A DNA stretch of 64,000 nucleotides, taken from the NCBI RefSeq assembly GCF_964199755.1, contig NC_133910.1, forward strand, positions 12,780,711 to 12,844,710. The letters are read 5' to 3'. Below the pieces are notes generated by a model. It worked only from the letters and a program-made list of their open reading frames with translations. It made no database searches and had not been told where the DNA came from. The translations under genes and the position numbers were made by a program. This DNA comes from Larus michahellis. Lineage: Eukaryota; Chordata; Aves; Charadriiformes; Laridae. Position 1 is the stretch's first letter. Every line of letters starts with the position of its first letter. Positions 1 through 25,232 of the stretch are shown here, in pieces.

Positions 1-175
1 TCCCCACATTCGCGCCCAGGCGGAGCAGATTCAGGGGTCGTGCTAAACCAGCTCCAGAGATCACGAGTTCCCCTACACATCACCACGTCCTTCCCATCCC
101 TAACAGACATAAAAGTGACTCACACACCCGGTGATTTCAGCGGTTGTGAAGAATTTGGCCGCTTCTTATAACTAC

Positions 176-14764
<14,589 letters not shown>

Positions 14765-16263
14765 CTGGAAAGCAACCAGACCCCACACTAAGCAAAACTC
14801 CCATCCAGCCCCACCACCCGGCGAGAGCAGGGGCCGTTTCGCAGCCTGGGTTACACAGCACGTGTCTTCTTCGGCATTCCCGGTCAGCTAAGTGACACCA
14901 ACCACCAGTGACTGCAAGGGCTCCATCCTGAAGTTATATTTAATTAATGGCAGCATTAACACGGTACAGGTTCGCATCCCGTCTCGGTTGCTATCCTCCA
15001 AACCACAACTTTGCACTGGTTCCCAGTGGCTGCGCTTGATACCACCAGTGCGAGCCGAGGCTCCCAGCCTGCCTTGGAAGAGAACGTGGCTCACACCAAA
15101 GCAAGCGTTGCACAGGAGGCAGCGAGTAACAAGAAGCGTCCCTGGATCTATAAAAGCAGCGCATTTAAATATCCTCGTTTACAGAACTGCTCCTGGAAGA
15201 ATGAGGTGAAAGGCTTCATAGACAAAAAAATGCAATTAACAGCCATTATTTTTCCCTTTTTCATTTGTTCCACTCTAATTCCCACCGATTCCCAGGGAAG
15301 AAGCCTGTTCTTATAGAAAAGAAACCACCCACAATTAAAGAGCAGAAATGAAGTATCCCAAGTGTCAGCCTTTCATCTCTCTCTCCATCTGCCTCATGAA
15401 AGAGAGCAACCCAGAATGGCATTTTCTTAAATAAAACCCAGCTCAAAACCACAATACGTTTTATTGTGAACCTCACTGCAAGAGCCAGAAAGGAGCAGGT
15501 TTCAGGAAATCATGCTTCCAGGCAATCAAAGCAGCTCATGTCTGTAAGAAAAAGAAAAAAAATAAAAATATTCTCCCCTAAGCTAATTTCCCTTGAAAAG
15601 TAACTAGACAGTGTCTTTGGGAAGTAGGGAGGAGGGAGAGGGGCTGCTCCTGGGGAGAGGGGGCAGGACTGCAGACCTGCAACATAAAGAGCTTCTTTCC
15701 TACCCCTTTTTTTTTTTTTCCTCTTTCCTTCTTGCAAGGGTTTTTGTGGCAGTTTTGGAAATGCAGAACCGCCAGCAGTGCCAGCACGGCTTTGGTATCT
15801 GGCTTAGAGAAATTACCAGAGGGCTTCCAGGTCCCCAACTCCGCTTTGCGATCGCCCCAGGGTAGAGGTCCAACATGCAAAAGACACTTTCCAAGAGGCA
15901 GATCCATTGATTAATGGAAGCCCAGAGCGCTTGGCTGGGGATCCCGGGGACAGGTGGCTGAGACTTGCCTTACACTTGGTTTTCATTAAGGCTTCCAGAC
16001 ACTTCTGACTCAAAGCCAATAACCGAGCTCGCTCAGGGTTTATCCTAGAGTCGCTCAGAGCTGCATGTTTAAATAGAAGAAAAAATTAAAGAAGCGGGGG
16101 AGGGATGTCGCCGACGAGCATCGCGGTACCGGAGGGAGCCCCTGGACCTGCCGGCGGCGGGCGGGCGATGCCGGAGGGCGGAGAGCGGCGCCGGGCAGCG
16201 CTGCCGGGGCTCGGGGGAGCGGGGACGGGGCCGGACCCCCGCGGGGCCGGGCCGGGGCCGTAC

Positions 16264-16428
16264 CTGGATGCGGCGGGGCCGGGGGGGGACGATGCTCCCG
16301 GGGCCGGGCGGTAGCGGCGGCGGCGCGGAGCGGCGGCGGCCCCAGACGCTCCCTCCCTCCTTCTCCCTCTCCGACTTCAAAGGGCAGCCAAAAGCGCCGG
16401 GGCTTCCAGCGAGGAGGAGCCGCCGCAG
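16264..16428 (-). other. ADAMTSL2: Probable non-coding exon 1 (5' UTR) of ADAMTSL2
   Basis: The first coding exon has a splice acceptor (TTTCCAG) one base before its ATG, so an upstream non-coding exon is needed. The best candidate on the minus strand ends at 16264 with the donor CATCCAG/GTACGG. Its 5' end is set about 30 bases downstream of a TATA box at 16456-16462. The segment is very GC- and CpG-rich and holds no ATG on the minus strand, as expected for a 5' UTR exon. The donor is seen; the transcription start is inferred. Intron 1 would span 14765-16263. Confidence 0.55.
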
Positions 16429-16455
16429 TGGCTCCCCCCAGCCCGCGCCGGCCGC

Positions 16456-16462
16456 TCTTATA
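16456..16462 (-). promoter_or_regulatory. ADAMTSL2: TATA box of the ADAMTSL2 promoter
   Basis: The minus strand reads TATAAGA inside an otherwise extremely GC-rich segment, about 30 bases upstream of the presumed first exon. No other TATA-like sequence was noticed in the island. A TATA element within a CpG island fits a tissue-regulated start. Its function is inferred. Confidence 0.6.
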
Positions 16463-16468
16463 GCGGCG

Positions 16469-16530
16469 GGGGGGGTGTAGGGGGGGGTGTGGAGGGATGG
16501 AGGGATGGAGAAGCGGGGGGGGGGAGCGGG
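16469..16530 (+). promoter_or_regulatory. G-run cluster (candidate G-quadruplex) beside the ADAMTSL2 TATA box
   Basis: At least four runs of three or more G occur within 60 bases, several longer than six, separated by short loops (GTGTA, GTGT, ATGGA). The tract lies immediately upstream of the TATA box on the gene's template-opposite strand. It satisfies the usual G3+N1-7 pattern; folding was not tested. Confidence 0.6.
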
Positions 16531-16734
16531 CGGAATTCACACCTCTCGGCCCGGGATGCCCCCACCCCGGTTAACCCCTCGCCTCCCCCGGCGCCGGCCC
16601 GCGGCCGCCAGCCGGTTTCCTGCGGCGAGGCCGGGGGGGCACAGGCGGGGGGGGAGCCCGCACGCATGCGTCCCCGCCGCCGCCCGCCCGGCACACGCAG
16701 CGCCGGGCCCCCCCCCCCCGCCCCCGGGCATCCC

Positions 16735-16803
16735 CCGGGGAGATGCTGAGCTCCCATCCCCGGGAAGATGCTGAACTCCCCCACCCCGGGAAGATGCTGC
16801 GCC
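16735..16803 (+). repeat. Short minisatellite, about three 25-27 bp units
   Basis: Three imperfect head-to-tail copies of a unit built around CCCCGGGAAGATGCTGAACTC, each differing by a few bases. It sits at the upstream edge of the ADAMTSL2 CpG island and is probably polymorphic in length. Confidence 0.65.
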
Positions 16804-18404
16804 CCCTCCGACCCCCGGTACCCGCTGCCCCCCACCCCTCCATCCCCCACACCCCTCCCCCCGCATCGCCAGCACAAAGTGAGGTGGCCCAAAATAGTCC
16901 CGGTACCTCAGCAGGGACCGTGCGGCCGCATCCTGCCTCTGGAAGTGCAGGGAGGGCTGGCAGGGTACGGTCTGCCAGGTTTTTAATTGCCCTTTCTGCT
17001 GAAAAATAAAGCAAATCCCCGTGATCCTCTGCTTTTGGTGTCACTTGGCAAGGCTCGGCGTCAAGTCGTGCTGCTTGAAACAGTTTTCTGCCACGCAGGA
17101 GAACGGCGGCGGTCAGAAAATGGGCTTGGTGCATGTGAAGAGCCATTTTGGGGTGAGAACAGTCCCCCTGGCTCAGTGACAGCCATGCACGTATAGTATG
17201 TGACATCTATGTGTGTGTCAGAGAGAAAAGCCCATGGCATAAAGAAGGACACAGTTATACTGTGTATGTAACCTACTTGCGGCATATGCGGTCTGTTCTC
17301 TGTGGTCTTTACATGTAAAATGTGGTTGCCGAGACACCTCGCCTACGTGGTGACACACGTTGCTATACATTCCTCCGCACATCCCCCCTGCCCACGCGGT
17401 GGTCACATCCCAGCAGCTTTGGGCAGCCCACCTGAACCATTTCCTTCGTCGCACCAGAGATGCTTCAGCTCAAGCCTTTCCTCCTTCCCCTCTAGACCTG
17501 CCCCACACAGGGCAAAACCAGTGCTCCCAGCGGGGCACTGCCCCCCGGCACTGGCTCTGCACCCAGGGCGATCACTGTAGTTTGTCGCGGTTATCGCCAG
17601 AGGCTGCTCCTGGCCCTTGGTGGCAACGTTCAGCCCCCTCGCCATCTTCGGTGGGCCAGGAGCTCCCATCTGCGGGGCCTCAGGGTATGCTCTGACCCCG
17701 CCGTGGGGCACGGATCCCTGCACAGCTCCCAGCACCCTGCGGGAATCGCTGCGGGTCCCTGGTGGTGTTAATTGGGACTCAGTCCTCCCAGGGATGGCTG
17801 TGTGAAGCTGAGTGGAGAATCTGTCCCAAAAAATTTACATGGGAAATGAAGTCTCCTTTTCTGTTTGGCTAAATGTCTGCCAGCCTGTTTTAATTTACCC
17901 AGCTAGGTTGATTTGCAACTTTCAATTTTCCATCGGTTGGCTGTGACCAGGACACTGGGAAAATTTAGCACTTGAGTTCACCCAACTTCTGCATTTCAAA
18001 ATATCCCAGCCCGAGACACGCAGGAGAAAACCCTTTCCGTTTTGGAACAACCAGGAGGGAAAAGTCTGAACACGAGAGGTTTTAAAAGCATCAAAATATT
18101 TCACATTGAAAACGCCAGAGCTGCCCGGGTCCGTGTGAGCCCCTGCGTCCCCCCCTGCCCCGGTGCGCTCCTGCCAGCCCTGGGGTTTGGCATTTGGCAG
18201 GAGGTTGCACCCCAGGAGAGCCCATCCCCGGGTGACCCCACACCCCCTTCTGCCACAGGGACACCCCGGGATTGGGGAGCACCGGGGGGAGGAAAGCGGG
18301 CTGGTGGGGGAAGGCTGTCCCCGAGGCAAGCGCTGGGGGAGCCGGCAGCAGGCGAGACGCGTTTGGTCCCTGTGCTTCACCAAAAGTTCATCAAAGCCAA
18401 AGGA

Positions 18405-18429
18405 TTTTTTTTTTTTTTTTTTTTTTTTT
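18405..18429 (+). repeat. Poly-T run (25 nt)
   Basis: A pure run of 25 thymines. The flanking sequence does not look like a retrotransposon body on either strand. Confidence 0.9.
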
Positions 18430-21400
18430 ATGAAACAGTTGAGATGACTCAGCGGTTTCTGACGCAATCCCCGTTTCATCGGAAAATTCCTAACCGGCTC
18501 CTAGTGGCAACTGATTGCTCCCATAAATCACGCAGTGTTATCCCTGGCCGCAGCAGCGCGGCTTACGCAGCCCCGGCCCGGCCTCGTGAAATCAGCAGGA
18601 GCGATGCCATCGCCTCGGTGGGAGCAAAAACAGCCCCGAAAACAAAACGCACCGGAGAGCAGATCCAAAACACGAGCCTCCATCCAGCTTCACATCGGCC
18701 AAACCCCCACGGCTCCAACGTGGGGCTGGCCCAGCCCCCGTTCCCACCACCCCAAAACCCCTGGGGCCAGCGCTGCCCCCAAAATCGCGGGGCTGCGGGT
18801 GCTGCTGCCGCCGCCGAGGCTGCCGGCAGGTACGGCATTAATCACCGACGGCCGGGCTCAGACGACAGCATTTTTTATCTCCCAGTTTTTGGCATAAGCG
18901 TTAGAAATGATTTGCAGATGTTATTTACTGCTTTTGGGCTTGGAGTAAATTGAGACAAGATGCACCTGCATGGACAGTGAGAGGCTTTCCCACCCAGGGA
19001 CGGTCGCTGAGGGCTCATATTGGACTTTCCCAGGGAAATTCAGGATTCGGGCGAGGGTCCCTGAGCCAGCCCTGCATCCTGCACTCTTTGGCAAAGCATT
19101 CTGGAGGTCCCAGTGCTGAGCATTCCCCTCCCGGCACTGCTCAGAGCCACCGGAGCAATGCCTGTCCCTGCGACGGCGTGGGGTCGGTGGGCTCTTACCC
19201 TGACAACCTCCCCGAGGGACACACGGCAGCTGCGGGGCAGGCAGCTGCCAGGCTTTCCATCCCAAACCGGTGCCGTGCAAATAAAAGGAGCGACAGACAC
19301 TCCAAAATAACCTCTTCCAGCCGGGGGAGAGACGCCGGCGACTGGCTGCTGGTTTGGCCGGAGAAGTGCCTGCAGAGGAAAGGAGTTTCCTTGGCTGAAA
19401 CGAGTTCAGCAAAGTGCTGGGCTGGGCACTGGCTCTGCTCAGCGGGAGCCAGGGCTGCTCAGCCGAGCGGAGGCACTCTGCGTTTTGCAGGATCAGGCCC
19501 TCTCATCTGGGGAGGGGTTGGGGGGTCCGTTTGCCAGGGCAGCCTTTGCTGCGGAGGGGGACCTCCATCCTTGACCTGCAGCAGAGAGTGACGGTAAGTT
19601 CTGATCCAGGCACAAGCCACCGGCCGTCTCGCTGTGGTCCCCAGCACGGGACACCTTCCCATCCCAACCCAACCACCATCCCTTGGACCCACTGAGCCCC
19701 ACGCATATCCCTAGAGCAGGTCCTCCATGAACAACGTACCACAGGACCTGCTCTTGGTCAGCCAGAGCCATGCCCCAGCCATGGGCTGTAGGTTTCCAGC
19801 ACTGCTTTCCCAGCAAAATTAGCCCTTTTCTGGCTCAGCCCCCACGCCAGCATGGCAGATGGGACAGCTCTACCATAGTCAGCCCCACCAAAACACCTGC
19901 TCAGGTCCAGGAGAGCCAGGCTCGAGGAGGAGCAGGAGTGTAGTCTGGAGTCTGTTGGCCTGGGACCCCCCAGCAGCTTTGTCTTTGCTCGGGGGCAAGA
20001 CGAGTAACTGATTTTTTTCTTTTTTAAGACTGCCTACAGAAGTGACCCATTTGTTCAACGTTACTTCCAGTCGAGCCTGGCGCATGGAGCCAGCCACGAA
20101 GTGGGTGAGGTCCCTGCATGGCCGGGACATTGCCAGGGGCATCAAAATGTGGCAAAACCCCCAAAAAAGGCCCTGGCAGCCAGCCCTACCTTCTTCTCAA
20201 GAGTTGTGGGTATGGCCTGCCACTGGGTAACTAAAACAAGCAAGAGGAGTCCAAAAAAAGGGTCCTTTAGAGACAGTCCCGGTCCCTTGCAGAGTGACCT
20301 ACGGTGCAGTGTTGGGCAAGGCACTTCATGCCTGCGTGACTCCATGTACGTGGATGACGATGATTTATACCATGTTGGCGTGAGGGTTTCATCCATGGAG
20401 GTTTGCAAAATGTTGAGTCAAACTGAACAAGCAAAAGACCCCACGCTGCTCTCGCCATCAGATTCCTATTAAAAAATATCTCTGGGCAGTTTGAAAGCCA
20501 CAAGCGACCACAGTGACCCCAGGTACGGTCATGGCCAGAGTTTCAACAACTTTAAAACCCTCTTTTTTTTCCTGGAGATTTCTTTCACTTTAATTTTGCC
20601 TGTCCCCAAAGAGTAAACGTCCCCGGAGCTTCTGGACAAGTCGCACAGTTCAAAATTTTAGCTACGCAAAGATTAAAAAAAGGAAAGCTTTTTCTTTTAA
20701 TGGAATGAGTCTCGCATGGAAGTTGTGCAGTATTGTGCTGAGGGCCATCAGCTCTGCAGCACTGCCAACCACAGGCATTCAAAAACCATGAGTCAGACTC
20801 CCCAAAACCCTAAGACTGGTTTCATTCCCTTCTGGATTTTCAGCCTTGAAGCACCACAGCTTCAAGCTTTTCTCTTCAGAAAATGACATTTTTGACCAAC
20901 GGGGTGAGAGCTGAGACCCTCACATCGTTACCGGGCTCCAGGAGTCAGGACTGTAAAAAAAACCCCATTAAACACCATGAAACATGCAATAAACCCCTGC
21001 ATTGCCTGCCCCCCCCCCCCCCAAATTTGGCAGCAGGATGGCCGCCCCGAGCAGCCGGGACACCCCGAAGGGTATGAGCAATGGAAAACTGGTGACAAGA
21101 AAAGACGTGTCCCCACCATTAACGGTACTTGTAATGGGCCACAAGAGTGTAGAGGAGAAGGGAAGAGTGAAAAAAAAAAAAACCCTTAAGGAAAAAAGAA
21201 GTGAGGATACCGATGAGGAATATGCATAATAGGTTTATTCAAGAGGGAGACGGGAAGGGGGGAATTTTTTTAAGGGCAAGTATTCAGCTAAAGCTGCCTA
21301 AAATGGGGCCAGGCCTTTCAGAGAATGGATATTTTAAGTGGCAATTTATTCCACTAATAAAAAAAGAGAAGGATGCAGGTGCTTTGGCAGGGCTGGGGAT

Positions 21401-24400
21401 GGGAGCGGGGTGGATGAGAGCCGGGTCTGCAGCGCCGGCCGCGCAAGGGGCTCCGGCACAGCCGGTGGCTCTGCCTTTATGGGGCTCCCGTTCCCTCGTG
21501 CCAGGGCCCGGGTGAGGATTTCAGCTCTCCAGAAAGCACCGTCTGCCCCGGCGCCTCCTGCAAACGGCTGCGGTAGGCGACGAGAGGTATTTTATCCAGA
21601 CGCTACAGCCGTCCCTTCTCCAGCTGGGCAGGGAAGGGCTCCTGCCCACGGGCTGCTCCACGCTTGCACCAGGCCCTTTCACACCAGGAGGTTTCTTGCG
21701 CAAATTCCCGAGGCAGAGCGGCAAGACGGCAAGAAATCTTTGCAAGCTGGACGGTGCCGTGCTCGCCAAACGGCTCGGGGCTCCTTCGGGGCTGAGCCAG
21801 AGCACATCATCCTGCTGAAACCGGGCAACATCCAGCTTTTCACCGTTATCCCTCAGTCCAGAGCGTGCGAGTCAAAGTGTTACGGAGATGAAAAACTCGA
21901 CTCCGAATGAACAGAAATGGTAATTAACACTTTGCGGTGAGCGCTGAACTGGCGCAGCCCTCCGGGCGCACCCGCTCACACCGACGCTTGTGTTTTGGCA
22001 CCGCAAATGGCAAACCCGCCTAGAAGCCGCAACCTTAAATCTCCACTTTAGTGTCATTATCACCATTATTTCAAACCTGGCGGTAGCCGGGGACACACAA
22101 TGGAGCAGGTTTCAATTCCGACACAGGCTACACCGCACACGGGTGAAAGATCATCCTATGCCTATCCAAGGAGAATATACTCTCAGTGCTCTCAACTGGC
22201 ACGGGTCCCCCATCCTCGGTTCCAATATATACTACTTTCAAACTATCACCCCCATATTAAAAATAAAACAAATCTATCTACGTCTCTCTCCTTCCCTGCA
22301 GTGTCTGAGTTGAAAGGGTAGAAGCTCTTACAGAAAGTCATGGTTAATGTTACCCTGGAAGGATCCAGGACGGCATACCAGGACCTGGTTTTGGCGTCTG
22401 GGAACCGGTTTTCAGCCATATATATCACCGTTCCTGCGTGCGCTCCGGTCCACACAAAATTAGCCCTGTGGAATGTGGATTTCGAATCCGCTTGCCAGAA
22501 GTACTTAACTGCAGGAGCTAAAATTTGCTCTTTCTACATTTCCTACCTGTTTAGGAGAGAAGGAACAAAGCCCCGGCCCTTTGTTATTCAGGTTCCTTCC
22601 CGGGGAGGTTTGCGAAGCCCATGTCTGACGCTGCGGTTTGTTCGCAGCCTGAACAAAGACCTTTTAAGCAGCAGCTCCCGACAGGAGCTCGCCACCTGCC
22701 TGCCCCTCGCCTCGCGGCTTACTTCGGGCTCTCTTTTTTTCAATAATAGCTGGAACACGTGTGCAAACCGGTGTGGGGTTGGTGGTTTGTTTTTTTTTTT
22801 TTCCCCTCTATGCCTACAGCGCTGGCAGCAAACCAAACGCCAGCCCAGGGTGTGCAGCTGGGAGAGAAAAAAAAAAAACAACAACCAGCCCCGACCCGAC
22901 AACCTGTGGAATGTTTTCTCGCTCCTGAGAGCTCCAACACTTCCCTGCTCGGGGCAGCGCTTGCCATGGCTGGCACTTGCTGCATCCGGCAGCCAACGGG
23001 GTTTCCTTTCCAGTGGGCTCCAGCTAGGTTTTGGGGAAAGGATGGGGGCGAGGGGGAAGCATTTAACAACTGCTCGATCGTACTTTCCAACTGATGCCAT
23101 TTGGCACGAGCACCAGCCTCGTGCATCCTCGCGAACGGTGGCTTGTGGCACAACTGCCACCTCCTTGCAAGTGGTCCCAGGAGGGCGAGGGGGGCTGCTT
23201 TGTACCCAGAGGCGGAAGTTTGTCCTCGCCAACTCACTTTGAGCTGCGCCTTCACCTCTCTGACACCGACCTCGTGGCCACAAAAGCAGGGTGGATGCGG
23301 ATGGCTTAGCCAGGAATCCGGAGCGGATTGTGCCACCAGCTGACACCAGCCCCACTCAAAACCCTCCCGGGGACAAGCCCCGCCGTGCAGCACGCACCGG
23401 CCCTGAGCATCTTCCTTGGTCCAAGCAGCTCCTGCAAGAATAACGCGGAATAACGGATACCTCTGAGGATATGGCACAGCAAAGGAACAGGGTACTCCGG
23501 GGCGGGCTGGCACTCGGCTCCGCTTCCCGCTCAGGGCTGGAGGCGCGGGGAGAAGCAGGGTATTTATGTGCTGGCTTGGAGGGATTAATTTTCATGGTTA
23601 TTAGGGGCACCAGAGTTTTTCACTATTTGTTGGTAGACATTCAGTTTTGCAGGGGTTTGTGGTTAGTTTACGGCTTGCCCAGGCAGGAGGGCGGCTGGAG
23701 ACGTGGTGTGGGCAGCGTCCCCCGGAGCGACGCTGCCTGCAGCCGGCCAAGGAACGTGGATGGTTCCTGCAATATCAGCTGAAAACGGCAGCCCTGCGCA
23801 GCTCATCGCAGCTGTGCCCGGGGAAGGCTCTCGGCACAGCCCTCTCGGGTCAGCGCTTTAACGCTCTCGTGCCATTCTCACTGCACACACAACGCCCCTG
23901 CGCTCCCATTCCCGGAGCCCTTTCCAACTTCGCCAGAGTGGTTTAAGGAGCATTTTTGATTCCGTACATGCCTGCCTTTCCACCGGACCCCCCCTCCCCC
24001 CTCCCAGGGGGACAGCCGAGCCCATCCGATGGGGCTCAGAAATAGTCGGTGGCTCCTACCGCGGCTCACAGCCTCCTCCCCGAACCCGCAGCCACAAAGC
24101 CGGTTGCTCAAGTGTAACATTCCTGCTTCCCTGCGTCCCGGGAACAGCTGTACCGAAAAGATGCCGAGAATCCCTGCGAGGCTCCAAGGAAAAGAAATTA
24201 ACTCAGGAGGGGAGCAGCAGCGATATAATAAAAAGTCATAATAAAAGAGAGAAGCCACTGAGTAGATTAGCAGCCCGAGCGCTGCTTGGATTTGATCTCC
24301 TTTCCTCCAGCTTTTCTGTGCCGCACAGTGATCTGCTCAAACTCCTCCACCCCACCGATGCTCGGCTCCTGAATTTCAGGGAGATCTCCTGGACGCGTCC

Positions 24401-24679
24401 ACGCAGAGAAGCCTGAGGGCATGGTTGAGAAACTGAGCTCGGTGTGAGCGCACGGGAGGGCAGGCAGGCACGCGTGGCGGGCGTCCGACACTGCCTCAGC
24501 CCAGCGCCCCGACGCCCGTGCTCCGCGTCTGCCCTCGCGGGGGAAATAAAAGGCAGATTCGGAGCTTGGTGTGTATTTCTCAGGTGCAGCAAAGGTAGCA
24601 GGATACGTCCCCCTACTTTAAAACCCTCTGGTACCTGCCACATACCAGTTCTTCCCTACTCTGTGCCAGCACGGAGCAG

Positions 24680-25019
24680 CAGATGGTTTTTCCCTGCCGG
24701 GCTGCTCCAGCAGCACTGACCCGCGGGGGCAGCGGGATGCAGAGGTGGGGTGTCCCCGTGGGGAGCAAGCAAACCCCCAGTCCTCACCCTCCGCACACCC
24801 TGGTCCGACACCCAGCACAAGGCGTGCAAGGACGACACTCCCCTTCGCTCCTTTAGAAACACCCGGGGCGATTTCGGGGGCACGGAGCATCTGCTGCCGG
24901 GAGCCGCCGGCTGCGTCAAGAATTTTGCTGTTGGTGAGAGACAGGAGCGAAGGGGGCGGCTGCGGCAGCGGCAGCTGTTCCCTGCCCACATAGGGCATTT
25001 AAATTTTAAAGCACACTTG
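24680..25019 (+). promoter_or_regulatory. MYMK: MYMK proximal promoter with E-box cluster
   Basis: Four CANNTG E-boxes precede the start codon: CAGATG at 24680-24685, CATCTG at 24898-24903, CAGCTG at 24972-24977 and CACTTG at 25014-25019. An AT-rich TATA-like patch (TTTAAATTTTAAA) lies at about 24998-25010. MYMK is known to be switched on by MyoD and myogenin through promoter E-boxes, and CAGCTG is the preferred core. The transcription start probably falls between the last E-box and 25098; this is inference. Confidence 0.55.
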
Positions 25020-25097
25020 CCACGGCTGTTTTCTCCACTGTCCTCATCCAGTTCGCAGAGACCCTGTCCCCGGGAGCCGCCGGCCCGCGAGGCACCC

Positions 25098-25232
25098 ATG
25101 GGTTCACTGGTGGCCAAGCTCCTTCTGCCCACCATCAGCACCTTGGTCTTCCTCCCCACCATCAGCATCGCGGCCAAGCGGCGCTTCCACATGGAAGCCA
25201 TGGTTTACTTCTTCACCATGTTCTTCGTGGCG
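25098..25232 (+). CDS. MYMK: MYMK exon 1
   Basis: Residues 1-45: start codon, first membrane segment and the conserved KRRFHMEAMVYFFT stretch. Donor GCG/GTAAGG, phase 0. Confidence 0.96.

Larger units (their letters stand above)
16090..16900. promoter_or_regulatory. CpG island over the ADAMTSL2 promoter
   Basis: About 800 bases are dominated by C and G with dense CpG, in contrast to the ordinary sequence beginning near 16990. It covers the putative ADAMTSL2 exon 1, its TATA box and the upstream G-rich tracts. No second gene start was recognised on the plus strand; MYMK begins 8 kb further right. Confidence 0.75.
16905..25097. other. Intergenic segment between ADAMTSL2 and MYMK promoters
   Basis: The two genes are transcribed away from each other from the two ends. 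No exon, tRNA or transposon was recognised. It holds a T25 run (18405-18429), poly-C near 21010 and poly-T/A runs near 22790 and 22870. Long open frames (up to about 300 codons) are present, but they are proline/serine/glycine-rich, overlap one another on both strands and match no family, so they are attributed to high GC content. Confidence 0.6.

Noticed and set aside
18042..18953. Open frame of 303 codons on the plus strand
   Set aside because: It crosses the T25 run (a block of phenylalanines), has no family features, and is matched by an equally plausible frame on the minus strand.
22470..22500. Sequence resembling a tRNA T-arm (TTTCGAATCC)
   Set aside because: No acceptor stem, D-arm or anticodon arm could be laid out around it; it is a short chance palindrome.
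22340..23242. Open frame of 300 codons on the plus strand
   Set aside because: It contains poly-Phe from a T-run, has no domain, and overlaps two 255-257 codon frames on the minus strand.
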